Part shown: piece after piece, positions 63,705 to 64,000 of the stretch | How the letters are laid out: every line of letters begins with the position of its first letter | Numbering within the stretch: the stretch's first letter is position 1 | DNA from: Azorhizobium oxalatiphilum | GTDB lineage: Bacteria; Pseudomonadota; Alphaproteobacteria; Rhizobiales; Xanthobacteraceae | Direction: 5' to 3' | Length of the DNA stretch: 64,000 nucleotides | NCBI RefSeq assembly: GCF_014635325.1 | Contig: NZ_BMCT01000001.1 | Location: forward strand, 1,825,107 to 1,889,106 | Program-made: the position numbers and the translations under genes | The notes under the pieces: model-generated | The model's database searches: none | Told to the model about the DNA's origin: nothing | The model's input: only the letters and a program-made list of their open reading frames with translations

Positions 63705-64000
<296 letters not shown>

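Overview
The window looks like a chromosomal segment of a high-GC alphaproteobacterium, most likely a member of the Hyphomicrobiales in or near Xanthobacteraceae (Azorhizobium/Xanthobacter type). This placement is inferred from the GC-rich coding style, the alphaproteobacterial gene pairs (DUF4169 + ribbon-helix-helix protein, hflK-hflC-DUF2065-degP), a tRNA-His without an encoded G-1 and with A73, and the rpsL-rpsG-fusA-tuf operon. No plasmid, phage or insertion sequence backbone was seen.

Layout. 1-3.7 kb: the end of one and all of a second NHLM/NHLP-type peptide-export ABC transporter. 3.8-9.4 kb: a cupin, a glutathione S-transferase, two related tiny helical proteins around a tiny membrane protein, a DEDDh exonuclease, tRNA-His, and thiC behind a TPP riboswitch. 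9.7-42.9 kb: a complete type VI secretion system (T6SS), mostly on the minus strand, with all thirteen core components (tssA-tssM), a second TssC-like protein, TagJ, an FHA protein (TagH), PAAR, two hcp genes, VgrG, a Ser/Thr kinase and PP2C phosphatase pair, a ParA-like ATPase with a coiled-coil partner, two methyltransferases, and a 657-residue protein of unknown family between the two hcp genes. 43-46.7 kb: thyA, an MsrQ-like membrane protein, miaA and serB. 46.8-51.5 kb: degP-like protease, DUF2065, hflC, hflK, and two small alphaproteobacterial proteins. 51.7-57 kb: fumC, a ParB-like protein, a GlpM-like membrane protein, a Nif11-type RiPP precursor peptide, an odd tRNA-like gene, an unrecognised 450-residue protein and a Tat-exported cupin. 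57-60.2 kb: DUF533 protein, LemA and two TPM-domain proteins. 60.3-64 kb: the str operon.

How the parts work together. TssJ-TssL-TssM would form the envelope complex, TssE-F-G-K the baseplate, TssB-TssC the contractile sheath, Hcp the tube and VgrG-PAAR the spike, with ClpV recycling the sheath. PpkA, PppA and the FHA protein TagH suggest phosphorylation-controlled firing. The ParA-like ATPase sits in the same kinase/phosphatase operon and may position the machine. The unknown gene between the two almost identical hcp genes has clearly lower GC than the cluster around it and is the best candidate for a new effector. A second exported-peptide system may be split across the window: the NHLM transporter lies at the left edge, and a Nif11-leader peptide with a Gly-Gly processing site lies about 50 kb away.
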